64,000 nucleotides of DNA from CAIXSC01 sp046349915 (GCA_046349915.1 JAXMBL010000003.1:1-64000); one strand, 5' to 3'. Positions 43,972 to 53,038 are shown, counted from the first letter of the stretch. The notes: generated from the sequence alone by a model not told the origin. Made by a program: numbers and translations.

Positions 43972-45355
43972 CTAACAACTCGGGTATCGCGTCGCCCACC
44001 GGCACGATCCGGTGGGGACGTTGCAGCGAGTCGAACAATTGGCGCCGGTGATCGACCCCGAGCGCCTGATAAAGAGTGGCGATCGATTGGCCCGGTGAAA
44101 CGGGCCGGTCGGCTGGGAAAGCCCCATGTCGGTCGCTCGCCCCATACACCAAACCCGGCTGAAATCCGCCGCCGGCGAACAGGATCGAATAGCAAAAGTT
44201 CCAATGATCGCGGCCGCCGTCGTTGCCGTTAATCTTCGGAGTTCGCCCGAAGTCGCCCAGCACCGCGACGACCGTGCGTTCCAACATTCCTCGCTCGTGC
44301 AGGTCGCGAATCAACGTGCCGCAGGCCGAGTCGAACTGGGGGAGCAGCGGATTCTTGAGCTTCTTGAAATTGCTGCCGTGGGTATCCCAGGTCGCGTTCG
44401 CGTCCGGCGCCCAGGAAATGGTCACTAACCGCGTGCCAGCCTCAATCAGTCGGCGAGCCAGCAGGGTGCTCTGGCCATAGATATTGCGACCATAGGCCTC
44501 GCGCAGCGCGGCCGGTTCCTGGTCCAACCGCAACGCGGCCTGAGTCGCGGAACTGGTCAGCACATCGAGCGCTCGCCGCTGAAAACGATTCATCGCCACC
44601 GGCCCAGGGGCGTGGGACGAGTCGCTCAGGCGTCGGTTGAGATCGTCCAGCAGATTGCTCCGGCCCGACAGGCGAGCCGACGGGACATCGCCTCGAGCGG
44701 AAAACTCCGGGATGGAAAAGTCGTCGGCGTTCGGGTCGCGGAGAATCCACAACGGGTCGGCGGCTCGACCAAGCCAGCCGCCAAAAAAGCCAGGTTGAGG
44801 CGGTCCGCCCGCTCCTTCCTTGGTCATGTAGGGCAGCGTGGCATGCGGAATGGCGTCGGCGGGCGGCGGTCGCAAAAGCGACAGCACGGCGCCCGGAGTC
44901 GGATTGTCGGTCGGCTTGGTTCCGCCGCCCAATTCGCCTCGATCATGTCCCGTCAGTGACACATAAACCGCCGCGGCATGCGCGTTGTTCACCGAATGAT
45001 GCATCGATCGGATCAGTGTGCAGCGATGCATCTGGGCGGCCAACTTCGGTAGGTGCTCACACACCGAGACGCCCGGCAAGCTGGAGGCAATCGGTTGGAA
45101 CTCGCCGCGGATTTCCGTCGGAGCTCCCGGCTTCATGTCCCACATGTCCAAGTGGCTCGGACCGCCATTCAGATGCAGAATGATGCAGGCGTCGGCCGTC
45201 GGCTCGAGTCCCGTCGGTCCCTGCGAACGCGACTCGTCCGCATGCAGCAGTTGAGGCAAGTTCAGTCCGAAAGCGCCTAACGCGCCGAGGCGCAACGTGT
45301 CACGACGATTCAGGAGGCGACGGGCCCGGTCGCTCGACCCAGTTGGTTGAATCAT
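43949..45355 (-). CDS. DUF1501 family exported protein (lone copy)
   Basis: A 468-residue DUF1501 protein with a twin-arginine-type N-terminus ('LNRRDTLRLGALGAFGLN'). Family blocks are 'CIILHLNGGPSHLDMWDMKP', 'LIRSMHHSVNNAHAAAVYVS', 'WDTHGSNFKKLKN' and 'VVAVLGDFGRTPKINGNDGG', ending with 'RDHWNFCYSILFAGGGF'. Unlike the copy at 19359, no DUF1549/1553 partner gene is adjacent. The ATG at 45355 is preferred to an open frame reaching 45496 through the palindromic repeats. Confidence 0.9.
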   Translation of the reverse strand: MIQPTGSSDRARRLLNRRDTLRLGALGAFGLNLPQLLHADESRSQGPTGLEPTADACIILHLNGGPSHLDMWDMKPGAPTEIRGEFQPIASSLPGVSVCEHLPKLAAQMHRCTLIRSMHHSVNNAHAAAVYVSLTGHDRGELGGGTKPTDNPTPGAVLSLLRPPPADAIPHATLPYMTKEGAGGPPQPGFFGGWLGRAADPLWILRDPNADDFSIPEFSARGDVPSARLSGRSNLLDDLNRRLSDSSHAPGPVAMNRFQRRALDVLTSSATQAALRLDQEPAALREAYGRNIYGQSTLLARRLIEAGTRLVTISWAPDANATWDTHGSNFKKLKNPLLPQFDSACGTLIRDLHERGMLERTVVAVLGDFGRTPKINGNDGGRDHWNFCYSILFAGGGFQPGLVYGASDRHGAFPADRPVSPGQSIATLYQALGVDHRRQLFDSLQRPHRIVPVGDAIPELLVSSRTKS

Positions 45356-45415
45356 CTGGTTATTCCTCAACGGGTTAGCTGCTCTATTCTTCGTTCTGCT
45401 CGGACTGGGGCGGAT

Positions 45416-45470
45416 CGACGAACTGGAAGTCCGTCGTACGGTGATCGAAGGACTGGGAAGTCCGTCGTAC
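45416..45470. repeat. Dispersed palindromic repeat, copies 8 and 9 in tandem
   Basis: CGACGAACTGGAAGTCCGTCGTAC at 45416-45439 is followed by CGAAGGACTGGGAAGTCCGTCGTAC at 45446-45470. Both have the right-hand half intact and a degenerate left arm, upstream of the DUF1501 gene. Confidence 0.8.
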
Positions 45471-45639
45471 GGGGGTTCTTGATTTGACCACGGCACTCTT
45501 AGCGTTCGCCCTCCAATTCTAAGGGATTGAGGGCCGCCGTGTCATCTTGCTCAATTGGACAGCGCCGGGTTCAACTGCAACAGTCCGCGCTAAGTGTTTG
45601 CTTTAGTGGAGCTTAGCTAGTGGGAATGGAGATTCGACG

Positions 45640-45713
45640 CATAGTCGTGGATCGCTCCGCGATCCAACGCCTTTACGCCGGAGCGTTGGATCGCGGAGCG
45701 ATCCACGACTATG
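45640..45713. repeat. Perfect 31-bp inverted repeat (long hairpin)
   Basis: The arms at 45640-45670 and 45683-45713 are exactly complementary over 31 nt and are separated by a 12-nt loop (CTTTACGCCGGA). Each arm contains GATCGCTCCGCGATC, itself a palindrome-like core. It lies in the 494-nt gap between the DUF1501 gene and the secretin-like gene, 137 nt before the latter's start. It could be a strong terminator, a regulatory RNA or a small non-autonomous mobile element. Confidence 0.9.
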
Positions 45714-45849
45714 AGAACCTGGCGCTTTCCAATAAGAAGCGGTTGTGACGCCAACGATCCGCCGGAGCAGGGGATTCGTCCCCCGGAGACAATTGCGTTT
45801 CCTGCCCATTCAAACCATAATCCCGGTTTGGACTGAGAGGAGATTGTTG

Positions 45850-48800
45850 ATGCGTTCAGGCGGAGTGCGAGGCGTGGCATACACATCGAGATGGCGTACG
45901 ATTCGCCTCCTCCCAGGCTCAACCCTCGTTTTCGGGCTGCTGCTTTCGATAGGCGGTAGTCTGTCGAGTGTCTCGGAAGTCTGGTCGCAGACCGCCCCGG
46001 CGACTACGGCGCCCGCCGCTCAACCGACCCCGACCCCGACACCCACAGCCCCGGCGACCGCGACTCCCACCACGACTCCTGCGACGACCCCGCCCGCGCC
46101 AGCAGTGACACCCCCTGCCGTAACCCAACCTCCCGCCCCTGGAACGCCAAGCGGTTCGCCGGCTCCCGGTAATCCAGCCGCTCCGGGAACTCCCGGTTCG
46201 CCGCCTACGCCCAGCGATCCGAATCGGCCGCCCGATGGTTCAAACGGCGAGCCGCCTCGGCCCGAGGGACCGCCTCCCGCCGTGGTTCGTCCCTCGGCGC
46301 CCCCCATGCCGCCCGACCGCGACGAACTCCACGTTCGGCTCGACGCCAACGGCAAGGTGCGGTTCAACTTTCGCGGGCAGCCTTGGATCGACGTCGTCAC
46401 TTGGCTGGCCGATATCTCGCAGATGAGTCTCGACTGGCAAGAGTTGCCGGGCGACTACCTGAACCTCACGACTCAACGCGGCTACTCGATCGAAGAAGCG
46501 CGAGATCTAGTCAATCGGCACCTGCTGGCCCGCGGCTACTCGTTGTTGGTAAACGACGAAGTGCTGAACGTGGTGAATCTCAAGAAGCTCGATCCCGCGT
46601 TGGTTCCTCGAGTGACGCCGGAAGAATTGTCCAAGCGGATGCCGCACGAATTCGTCAAGGTTTCGTTGCCGCTCGATTCGCTGGTCGCCGAGGCCGCGGT
46701 CGAGGAGCTGACGCCCATGATGAGCCCCAACGGGAAGCTCACGGCTTTGAAGTCGACCAACCGGCTGGAAGCGATGGACGCGGTGGCTAACCTGCGGTCG
46801 CTGTACAAGGTCTTGGGCGACGAGGAGTCGACCGAGGGGCAAGAGCGATCGGTTCACGAATTCGAACTGGAATTCGCCAAGGCCGCGGACGTGCGCGAGC
46901 AGCTACAGAAACTGCTGGGGATTGAAGATCAGAGTTCGGCGGGCCGCAGCGTGCAGGGCATGAACAGCGACCAGTTGCGGCAAATGATGCAGCAGCAGTT
47001 CGAGCAGATGCGGCAACAGGAAAGCCGTAGTCGCGGTAGCTCGCCGCCTCAAAAACAAAAGCCGGACGTCAGCATCGTGGTCAATCCGCGACGCAACAGC
47101 ATCTTGGCGCTCGCTCCGCCCGACAAAATGGCCGTGATCACTCAAGCGGTGAAAATGCTGGATGTGGCGCCCGAGCAAACGCAGACGCTCATGGGGAGCG
47201 TCCAGCGGATGCAAGTCTATCGACTGGCCGCGTTGGATCCGCTGACGGTGGTCAAGCTGCTGGAGGAATCGGGCGGATTGGAACCGACCACTCGCGTGCA
47301 GGCCGACGAAAAGAACAAGGCCATTGTCGTGCACGGTTCGCTGGCGGATCAGATCACGATCCGAGCGGTCATCGAAAAGTTGGACGGGAGCGGCCGCAAG
47401 TTTCACGTCGTTCCGCTCCGCCGACTGGAGGCGGATTATGTCGCGGGTTCAGTCGAGTTCATGATGTTGGGCCCGCCCGAAGAGAAGCAACAGCCATCGC
47501 GTCGCAGCTATTACTACGATTCGGACCGAGGGAGTCGGGAGCGACAGGAGTCGGAGCGAGATAAGTTCCGCGTGGACGCCGACGTCGAGAACAATCGATT
47601 GTTGTTATGGGCGAACGAGATTGAAATCGAGGAGGTCTTGAATCTCCTGGAAAAGCTCGGCGAGATTCCCGACCGACGTCAGGGACGCGATGGCGCCACG
47701 ACTCGCGTGTTGCCGCTGGAGCCGGGGCAAACGCCGCGAGACGTTCTGGAAAGGCTCGAACGACTCTGGCCGCAACTCTCGCCGAACCCGCTGCTATTGC
47801 CGGAGCTCCCCGAGCAACCCAAGACTTCGCCATCCACTACCGACGAAGACGAGGATAATGTGCGTGTTCCTCAGGCAGGGACCCCCGCACGTTCGCAGCC
47901 AACTTCGCCATCCATCCAGATCCCAGGGGTGAAGCGGATCGAAGGACCGAAGGAACGTTCGAACTCGACGCGACCTTCCGCCGCTCCGGCGCCGATTGCC
48001 CCAAAGGCCGCTCAGCCCAAAGCCGCTCGAAGCAGCGAACCTGCAAAGGCGCCGTGGCAGCCCTACGTGCGAGCCGCTCAGTTAGGGACGGTTCGTCCAC
48101 GTGACGCGGTCGGCAACGACGATGACTTAGGGGCGGCGAGCAACTCGTCGGAAGATCGTGACACGACGCAACGCAACGGCGGCGACGAGTCCGAGTCGCC
48201 CGAAGTCGCCGGCAACAACGCCGACAGTGTTCGCTCGACGCGACTGGCCGCCAAGCCAGCGCCGGTGCGAGTGACCGTGGGACCCGATGGACGGCTGGTG
48301 ATCAGCTCCACGGACACCGCCGCCCTCGATCAACTCGAACAGTTGCTCGAAGAATCCGCCCCGCCGCGAAAAGAGTTCGAAGTGTTTCAGTTGAAGTACG
48401 CCAAGGCCTATTGGGTGAAGCTGAACATCGAAGAGTTCTTCCAGGATGGCGAAAAGGAATCGACGTCGTCTCGTTCGCGAAACTACTATTTCTTCGATGG
48501 CCCGCCGCCTCCCAAGACCGACCCCAAGCGGCGATTGTCGAAGCGTCGACCACTCCGCTTCATCTCTGATCCAGACACCAATACGTTGCTGGTCACGGGC
48601 GCTGATCCGTCGCAACTACAGATCATCGCTGATCTGGTCGAGTTATATGATCAGCCTGAGCCGAGTGATTCGAAGTCGGCGCGAGTGACGGTGATGTACC
48701 AGGTGCAGTGGTCCAAGGCCCAGGTTGTGGCCGAAGCGGTGAAGGACGTCTACCGGGATCTGTTGAGTTCGAACGATAAAGCGCTCTCTTCGCCCGACCA

Positions 48801-49170
48801 GCGTCGTCCGCAGCAGCAGACGACTTACATCTTTGGTGAAGGCGAGGGGGACAAGAAGACGCAAGTTTCGTTCAAGGGAAAACTCTCGATTGGGATCGAT
48901 GAGGTTTCCAACACGTTGATTCTGTCGGCCGATGGAGAAACGTTGCTCAATAACGTGCTGAAGATGGTGCAAGAGCTTGATTCGGCCGCCAAGCCTTCGG
49001 CGTCGGTTCAAGTGTTGAAGCTCGACGGAAGCGTCAATTCCGCGGCGATTCGCTCGGCTCTGGAAGCCATTCTGGATGAAGAGGGAGCGGGTCAAAGCGG
49101 CAGCCGTTCGCCCTCTTCGTCGTCACGCTCTGGTCGAGATTCCTCGTCCTCGCGACGCCGATCGCGTTGA
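45850..49170 (+). CDS. Exported secretin N-domain (type II/III short domain) protein
   Basis: A 1106-residue protein. A signal peptide leads into a Pro/Thr/Ala-rich stretch of about 130 residues. Several modules of the bacterial type II/III secretion system short domain (Secretin_N, PF03958-like) follow: 'VKVSLPLDSLVAEAAVEELT...GKLTALKSTNRLEAMD', 'VYRLAALDPLTVVKLLEE', 'HVVPLRRLEADYVAGSV' and 'FEVFQLKYAKAYWVKLNIEE'. No outer-membrane secretin beta-barrel is evident; the end is Ser/Arg-rich ('SSSSRSGRDSSSSRRR'). These domains normally form periplasmic rings that contact secretion machinery, so here they may serve as a scaffold. GAGAGGAG supports the ATG at 45850. The next gene follows after 76 nt. 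Confidence 0.82.
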   Translation: MRSGGVRGVAYTSRWRTIRLLPGSTLVFGLLLSIGGSLSSVSEVWSQTAPATTAPAAQPTPTPTPTAPATATPTTTPATTPPAPAVTPPAVTQPPAPGTPSGSPAPGNPAAPGTPGSPPTPSDPNRPPDGSNGEPPRPEGPPPAVVRPSAPPMPPDRDELHVRLDANGKVRFNFRGQPWIDVVTWLADISQMSLDWQELPGDYLNLTTQRGYSIEEARDLVNRHLLARGYSLLVNDEVLNVVNLKKLDPALVPRVTPEELSKRMPHEFVKVSLPLDSLVAEAAVEELTPMMSPNGKLTALKSTNRLEAMDAVANLRSLYKVLGDEESTEGQERSVHEFELEFAKAADVREQLQKLLGIEDQSSAGRSVQGMNSDQLRQMMQQQFEQMRQQESRSRGSSPPQKQKPDVSIVVNPRRNSILALAPPDKMAVITQAVKMLDVAPEQTQTLMGSVQRMQVYRLAALDPLTVVKLLEESGGLEPTTRVQADEKNKAIVVHGSLADQITIRAVIEKLDGSGRKFHVVPLRRLEADYVAGSVEFMMLGPPEEKQQPSRRSYYYDSDRGSRERQESERDKFRVDADVENNRLLLWANEIEIEEVLNLLEKLGEIPDRRQGRDGATTRVLPLEPGQTPRDVLERLERLWPQLSPNPLLLPELPEQPKTSPSTTDEDEDNVRVPQAGTPARSQPTSPSIQIPGVKRIEGPKERSNSTRPSAAPAPIAPKAAQPKAARSSEPAKAPWQPYVRAAQLGTVRPRDAVGNDDDLGAASNSSEDRDTTQRNGGDESESPEVAGNNADSVRSTRLAAKPAPVRVTVGPDGRLVISSTDTAALDQLEQLLEESAPPRKEFEVFQLKYAKAYWVKLNIEEFFQDGEKESTSSRSRNYYFFDGPPPPKTDPKRRLSKRRPLRFISDPDTNTLLVTGADPSQLQIIADLVELYDQPEPSDSKSARVTVMYQVQWSKAQVVAEAVKDVYRDLLSSNDKALSSPDQRRPQQQTTYIFGEGEGDKKTQVSFKGKLSIGIDEVSNTLILSADGETLLNNVLKMVQELDSAAKPSASVQVLKLDGSVNSAAIRSALEAILDEEGAGQSGSRSPSSSSRSGRDSSSSRRRSR

Positions 49171-49246
49171 CCTCGACCCGTCTCGGCCGCTTACAATCGG
49201 GTGACTCGAGTTCGAGTTACTTTGGGGTTGAGGCGGAGGGGCGGCC

Positions 49247-50611
49247 ATGGTGCAGACGCAAAGTACGAGCGTGTCGAGCAACGTCCAACGACGACGGGGC
49301 GATTGTAGGTGTACGTTTCTCGCCGGATGCCTCGCCCTGAGTATTGGCCTGAGTCCTCTCACGTCAAGCCCGCAGTTCGCGATCGCTCAGCAGCCCGCCG
49401 AGAAAACGCCCGCGGCGGAGAAAGCGGAGCCCAAGAAGGCCGAGCCAAAAAAGGCCGAGCCCGCGAAGTCGGACCCCAAAGCTAAGCCCGATTCCAAAGC
49501 CAAGTCGGACCCCAAGAAGCCCGATGCCAAGGGCGGGCCGCCTGCCAAGGCCGATGCGAAGAAGGGGGGAGCGGGCAAGGCGGCCGCGGTGAAGACGAAC
49601 GACAATCCGTTTGCGGGTTTTCCTGCGTCGGTCGAGTTGCCGGACCCGAAGGCGTCGCCGAGCGAAAAGCCGCCGCGAGTTGCCTTGGGCAAGCTGAACA
49701 TCGATCCGGCGGCGATTTGCTTGATCTATCTGAAGGGCGGCGAGGAGGCGGTGCGAGGTCGCGGCGGGAAGGGGCGATTCGAGTTGGAAGAGATCGAGGC
49801 GAGTGGGCAGGAGGCGAGCTGGCGAGTGTCGTTGGTGGATGGCGAGTCGACCGCAATCGCTCAAGTGGTACGTCAACAGAATGCGTTGAGTTTTCAGTGG
49901 TTGCCCGCGGCCGCGGAACGAGACGAGTGCAAGCAGTTGGCTAATTGTCTGTTGGAGTTATCGGCGGGCAAGGGAAAGCTCTTGTTGCCGCTGCGCCGAC
50001 CAACTCGAGGAGACCCGTTAACGTTGAGTTTCGACGAGCCAACGATCGTGGCTCGTTGGGAAGTCGCAACCCCGCCCGAGCCGAGTCGGATCAAGGTCGA
50101 GTTGCGGATGGGAGCGCGTGAGCCTCGCTATCGATTCGTGGGCGGTTCCACGATTTCGGCCGCTCGCGGTTCCACATGGATCGAGTATATGGATAAGCGA
50201 TCCGCCGAGGCGCTCAAGCTGAAGGTGGAGTGCGAGTATAAGAACGGCGTGCAGTTGACAGTCACTCCTTTCTTTCAGATCCCTGGAGATACGCAAGTCG
50301 TCCGGCTTTCGGGCTCGACCTATAAGAAAGCGAAAGAGCAGACCGAGTTAGCCGTCCGACAACTCACCGCGCAATTGGCCGCGCTACCCCCGGCGAGCAA
50401 GAAAGGCGGCAAAGGACAGTCCTCACCGGTTGCTCAACTACGCGGCCAGATAGAAAAGCGATTAGCCGCCGCCCAGACGGCGCAGACGCAGTTAGCGAAC
50501 ATCGCCGAGATCCGCGACGCAGTAGACGGCAAAGGAAAGATCCTAGTCCGAGCGACCATGGAAGTAGAAGGCCAACTAGTCGACCTAGTGCTAGCCGACA
50601 AACTCAAGTAA
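49247..50611 (+). CDS. Exported Lys/Ala/Pro-rich protein of unknown function
   Basis: A 454-residue protein with an N-terminal hydrophobic segment (about residues 22-48) and then a highly repetitive Lys-Ala-Glu-Pro stretch ('EPKKAEPKKAEPAKSDPKA', to about residue 110). The rest is beta-rich with no recognised family ('WRVSLVDGESTAIAQVVRQ', 'LTLSFDEPTIVARWEV'), ending in a helical segment. It follows the secretin-like gene closely on the same strand and may be co-transcribed. GGAGGGG precedes the start. Confidence 0.68.
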   Translation: MVQTQSTSVSSNVQRRRGDCRCTFLAGCLALSIGLSPLTSSPQFAIAQQPAEKTPAAEKAEPKKAEPKKAEPAKSDPKAKPDSKAKSDPKKPDAKGGPPAKADAKKGGAGKAAAVKTNDNPFAGFPASVELPDPKASPSEKPPRVALGKLNIDPAAICLIYLKGGEEAVRGRGGKGRFELEEIEASGQEASWRVSLVDGESTAIAQVVRQQNALSFQWLPAAAERDECKQLANCLLELSAGKGKLLLPLRRPTRGDPLTLSFDEPTIVARWEVATPPEPSRIKVELRMGAREPRYRFVGGSTISAARGSTWIEYMDKRSAEALKLKVECEYKNGVQLTVTPFFQIPGDTQVVRLSGSTYKKAKEQTELAVRQLTAQLAALPPASKKGGKGQSSPVAQLRGQIEKRLAAAQTAQTQLANIAEIRDAVDGKGKILVRATMEVEGQLVDLVLADKLK

Positions 50612-50616
50612 GCCCA

Positions 50617-50675
50617 GAAAGTAGCCTCTGTCAAAGTAGCCGTCTCGCAAAGTAGCCGTCTCGCTTCGCGAGACG
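50617..50675. repeat. Tandem AAAGTAGCCGTCTCGC repeats with a hairpin
   Basis: Two exact 16-nt copies, AAAGTAGCCGTCTCGC at 50633-50648 and 50649-50664, follow a degraded first copy. The second copy forms a hairpin with what follows: CGTCTCGC-TTC-GCGAGACG (50657-50664 / 50668-50675). It sits just after the stop of the Lys/Ala/Pro-rich gene. The remainder of the 453-nt gap to 51064 shows nothing recognisable. Confidence 0.75.
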
Positions 50676-51106
50676 AACAGCCGCGTTGCCAGCAGTACCA
50701 CCCGCAGTCGGCGAGCACCCAGCGTCAGTCGCAACACTGCTCCCTTTTCAGGTAGTGTTCGACACGCTGTAAATGCCGTAGCAGAGCCCATTGGCTGGTT
50801 GCCATCAACAGGCCACTCCGAACATATCAAGTATTAGATTGTGCGGCGACAGAGCGAGTCGGGTGGGGTATCCGTCCTGAACGTTCAATTGATCCAAATT
50901 AACTTTTCGATTTAGCCTGAGATCGTTCGTGAGAATCTTGAATAAGGCAGGAGCATTTGTTAGTACCAAGGTGGTGAAGAATTTTCACCTGAGAAAAACG
51001 TGGGAACCAAAGGTACTGCCTATGGGCGCTGAGAATAAAGCGATTACTCGCCTCGCCCTCGGCAATGGGCAACAGAAACTCTTTTACACAACCCGGGAGT
51101 AGCTCT

Positions 51107-51595
51107 GTGAAGTCAACTTCGAAAGGCCCAAACGAAGTTTCGAAGCCGATGCTATTTGGACTCTTCTTTCTTATGGCGTTGGTCCTGTCTGCCGCGAAGA
51201 CGGAATTCATAGACAACGTAAGAACCGTAGATCAGATAAGGGGAACAATTGTGCTTGCGGCATCCTGCTTCGCAGCCCTAGGCCTTGTTGCAGTTATGCC
51301 ATGGCAACTAGCGCAAACGATCGCCCCTGAAGATGGTGTCTCTCGATCCAATTTAATACGATCGGGCGCGACTATCTCTCTCGGTTCATTGGGGTTTCTG
51401 TTCGCTACTGTTGTTAGGTACGGGGCGGTTATAGTGTCGAGATCGTCCTCAGCAACTGGCAATTCATATTCAATAGAACACGGTACGGTAATCTGGTTTG
51501 TCTTTTGGCTCGCAAATCTATCAATCATGATGGGCGTACTTCTTGCAATTTTCGGGCTCTTTGTTTTTGTTCGTGAATTGTGGAAGATTGCTTAG
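51107..51595 (+). CDS. Orphan membrane protein of lower G+C
   Basis: A 162-residue protein with three or four hydrophobic segments: 'MLFGLFFLMALVLSAA', 'TIVLAASCFAALGLVAVMP', 'TISLGSLGFLFATVV' and a long final segment from 'VIWFVFWLANLSIMMGVLL' to 'IFGLFVFVREL'. No family is recognised. Its codon use is visibly richer in A/T than the neighbours, which suggests transfer. The GTG at 51107 has GGGAG upstream; an ATG at 51065 in the same frame would add 14 residues. It ends 14 nt before an IS66-type inverted repeat. Confidence 0.65.
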   Translation: MKSTSKGPNEVSKPMLFGLFFLMALVLSAAKTEFIDNVRTVDQIRGTIVLAASCFAALGLVAVMPWQLAQTIAPEDGVSRSNLIRSGATISLGSLGFLFATVVRYGAVIVSRSSSATGNSYSIEHGTVIWFVFWLANLSIMMGVLLAIFGLFVFVRELWKIA

Positions 51596-51609
51596 CAAGT
51601 GACCGATTT

Positions 51610-52088
51610 GTGTCCTTTCGGCAAGCCTGCGTGATCTGTCTTGCCCCAATTGTTAGGGTTGCCAACTGGGTTCAAGGGACTCGGAGGGCAGAGCGATGGC
51701 GGGGCGTGGTCGGGGGGCGGTGGCGGGCGAGCGTATTGCTCGGTTGCGACGCGGACGCGTTCGGCGGGCTCGCATTCCCCGCGAGTCATGGCAACTCGCC
51801 ATCGAGTTGGCTGGTCGCTATGGCGTGATTCGCTTGGCGGGGGTGGTCCGAGTCGGTTGCTACGAATTGCAGAAGCAATGCCTCTTGACCACTGATCGCG
51901 TGGACTCGGCGCAACGGACTCTCCCGAAACGATCGCCTCGATTCATTGAACTGCCTCGTTCTGTGGGGCCGACGAGCGCATCTGCGAATACCCCGGGAAT
52001 GGCCAGCGCGGAGGCGGGGGAATGTGTAATCGAGTTGGATCATGCTTCCGGCCAGGTTCTTCCGGGGTTCCTGTGGGTTGCGTAGCAG
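51610..52088 (+). mobile_element. IS66-family remnant: left end and tnpA
   Basis: The sequence at 51610 (GTGTCCTTTCGGCAAGC...) closely matches the terminal inverted repeats of the element at 53039-56349. The tnpA-like frame starts 86 nt inside, as in that element (88 nt). The copy is interrupted at 52089 by another IS66-type end. No tnpB or tnpC of this copy remains nearby. Confidence 0.78.
51696..52085 (+). pseudogene. tnpA: Truncated IS66-type TnpA-like protein
   Basis: A 129-residue frame similar in layout to the TnpA at 55821-56261: a helix-turn-helix-like region ('IPRESWQLAIELAGRYGVIR') and the 'FIELPRSV ... CVIELDHASGQ' end section. The final residues ('LPGFLWVA') are probably not native, because the nested IS end starts three bases after the stop. 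IS66 TnpA proteins are accessory factors for transposition. Confidence 0.7.
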
Positions 52089-52266
52089 TGAGCGTTGCAT
52101 CCACGGCGTCTTGAGTCGGTGGGTAGGGTGAAGAAGTTTTACTTTCTTCACCAGGGGGAACTGCCGATGACAGGCAGGTCGAGTACGAAGCGGGAGCGGT
52201 TTTGGCGTGAATTGTTAGCGAGTCACGCTCGGAGTGAGCTGTCGGTACGGTAGTTCTGCGGTGCGG
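52089..52266 (+). mobile_element. Nested fragment of a second IS66-family element
   Basis: These 178 nt match 61133-61310 with few differences, covering the terminal inverted repeat GTGAGCGTTGCATCC, the leader and the start of tnpA ('MTGRSSTKRERFWRE'). The tnpA frame is broken by a TAG (CAG to TAG) and the match ends abruptly at about 52266. The fragment lies inside the older remnant, giving an order of insertion. Confidence 0.8.
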
Positions 52267-52576
52267 AGGACGGTATCCGTCCGGCGGATACATCCCAGGT
52301 CGCGTGTGTGCGCGGGGTGGTGCGCTACGGCGTCAGACGCTGGAACTCAGGGAGGCAGGTCGTGGCGTGATAGTCGACGAGGCACGGTCCGGGGGAAGCA
52401 AGCCTCAACAGCGGTCGGTTGAGAGGTTGTCGTTGGCGGTTGGATTAGGACGCCAACGTACCGCGACCTCGCTATGTGTGAGACGAGTGGCTGCAAGGTC
52501 GCGTGACGTTGCTCGTCCTGCTTGTGTGAAGATTGTCGCGAAGCGTGAGTCGTTTGCTTGAGTGATGACACGCGGC
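52267..52576. other. Scrambled accessory DNA without a gene
   Basis: A 310-nt stretch between two IS fragments. It contains a small perfect hairpin, GTATCCG-TCCGG-CGGATAC (52273-52291). No reading frame with protein-like composition was identified. It may be the 3' non-coding end of the element whose tnpC fragment follows. Confidence 0.45.
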
Positions 52577-53038
52577 TTAGGCCGGCGTCGTTGTGGCTGA
52601 AGCGTCCGCCGAGTCCGTAGTGGGAGTCACGGTAGTCGTGGTCGGCACCGGCGTCGGCGGCTTCCAGACATGGGGCATGAGCGGCGCGAGTTGATCTGGC
52701 GTGGGCGAACCGCCGAGTTTCGGGATCTCCGTCAACAACATGCAGAGATACTGCAGCGGTTCCAAGCCATTGCGAATGGCGCTCGAGACCACCGAGAAGA
52801 ACACAGCGGCGGTATGTCCACCTTTTTCTGAACCACAGAAGAGCCAGTTGCGGCGGCCGATCGCAATCGCGCGAATGGCGCGCTCGGCCGTGTTGTAGTC
52901 GGGCTTGAGTCGGCCATCGTCCACGTAGCGAACGAGCGCGTCCCATTGATTCTCGACATACGTCACCGCCTTGGCCAATTGGCTCTTCGGCAACAGCGGC
53001 TTCTGCCGCAATGCCGCCAGCCATTTCTTGAATTCATC
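52577..53038 (-). pseudogene. tnpC: IS66-family transposase C-terminal fragment
   Basis: About 154 residues of the C-terminal part of an IS66 (DDE) transposase, truncated at its N-terminal side exactly where the IS element at 53039 begins. It retains 'AVTYVENQWDALVRYVDDG', 'DYNTAERAIRAIAIGRRNW' (with the catalytic Glu of the DDE triad) and 'LFCGSEKGGHTAAVFFSVV', then a Thr/Pro-rich tail. The catalytic Asp residues are missing, so it is inactive. It belongs to a different subgroup from the neighbouring intact element. Confidence 0.85.
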
